A DNA stretch of 5,710 nucleotides, from the NCBI GenBank assembly GCA_946055715.1, contig CAMGGT010000074.1, positions 1-5,710 on the forward strand, given 5' to 3'. This DNA comes from an uncultured Clostridia bacterium (lineage in GTDB: Bacteria > Bacillota > Clostridia > Oscillospirales > CAG-272). How positions within the stretch are numbered: position 1 is the stretch's first letter; every line of letters starts with the position of its first letter. Below, one piece after another: positions 5,675 to 5,710 of the stretch. A program made the position numbers and the translations under genes. The notes below the pieces were generated by a model. That model was not told where the DNA came from, did not search any database, and was given only the letters and a program-made list of their open reading frames with translations.

Positions 5675-5710
5675 GGGGCTGTCGCAGTAAGAACCCTTGC
5701 ATTTTCTTGC
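5675..5710. mobile_element. Possible terminus of an insertion sequence at the right edge
   Basis: GGGGCTGTCGCAGTAAGAA begins at 5675. GGGGCTGT-type ends are common in terminal inverted repeats of several insertion-sequence families, such as IS1182 relatives. The sequence lies outside any gene, just after TATA (5671-5674), which might be a target duplication. Neither a transposase nor the matching other end is in the window, so this rests on resemblance alone. Confidence 0.3.

Overview
The window looks like chromosomal DNA from a moderately GC-rich Bacillota, probably a gut clostridium. The signs are strong AGGAG-type ribosome binding sites, sigma-A-type promoters with 17-bp spacers, intrinsic terminators with U-runs, and a protein repertoire typical of that group. 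This is an inference; no marker gene here fixes a genus. No CRISPR array, complete mobile element or obvious defence system is present.

Layout. Positions 1-1946, minus strand: a two-gene sugar- or polyol-type oxidoreductase operon. It holds a medium-chain dehydrogenase lacking the usual zinc ligands (930-1946), followed 12 bp later by a Gfo/Idh/MocA oxidoreductase (917 down to 1) that runs off the left edge. Positions 2094-2903, plus strand: a divergent AraC-family regulator, very likely controlling that operon. The two promoters overlap in the 1947-2093 gap, and the regulator probably starts at TTG 2094, because the more upstream ATG lies inside its own promoter. Its terminator overlaps the end of its coding sequence.

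Positions 2923-3272 are mostly gene-free. They hold a 38-codon C-terminal scrap of a GGDEF diguanylate cyclase on the minus strand, a tandem 14-bp repeat and a bidirectional terminator. A tRNA-Ala(CGC) gene follows at 3273-3348 (minus), with encoded CCA and its own promoter. Positions 3349-3659 hold that promoter, an unremarkable stretch, and the promoter of the next gene.

Positions 3660-5633, plus strand: a cytoplasmic NodB-like polysaccharide deacetylase, then an uncharacterised eight-cysteine zinc-ribbon protein, probably co-transcribed. At the right edge a GGGGCTGTCGCA sequence resembles an insertion-sequence terminus, which would put a mobile element just outside the window.

How it works together: the left half reads as a substrate-responsive catabolic module, with an AraC sensor and two NAD(P)-dependent oxidoreductases acting on the same or consecutive small carbohydrate substrates. 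The right half is a separate transcription unit with no evident functional link to it. The most notable items are the overlapping divergent promoters, the split dehydrogenase/Gfo pair, the GGDEF remnant and the unassigned zinc-ribbon protein. I see no convincing wholly new system.
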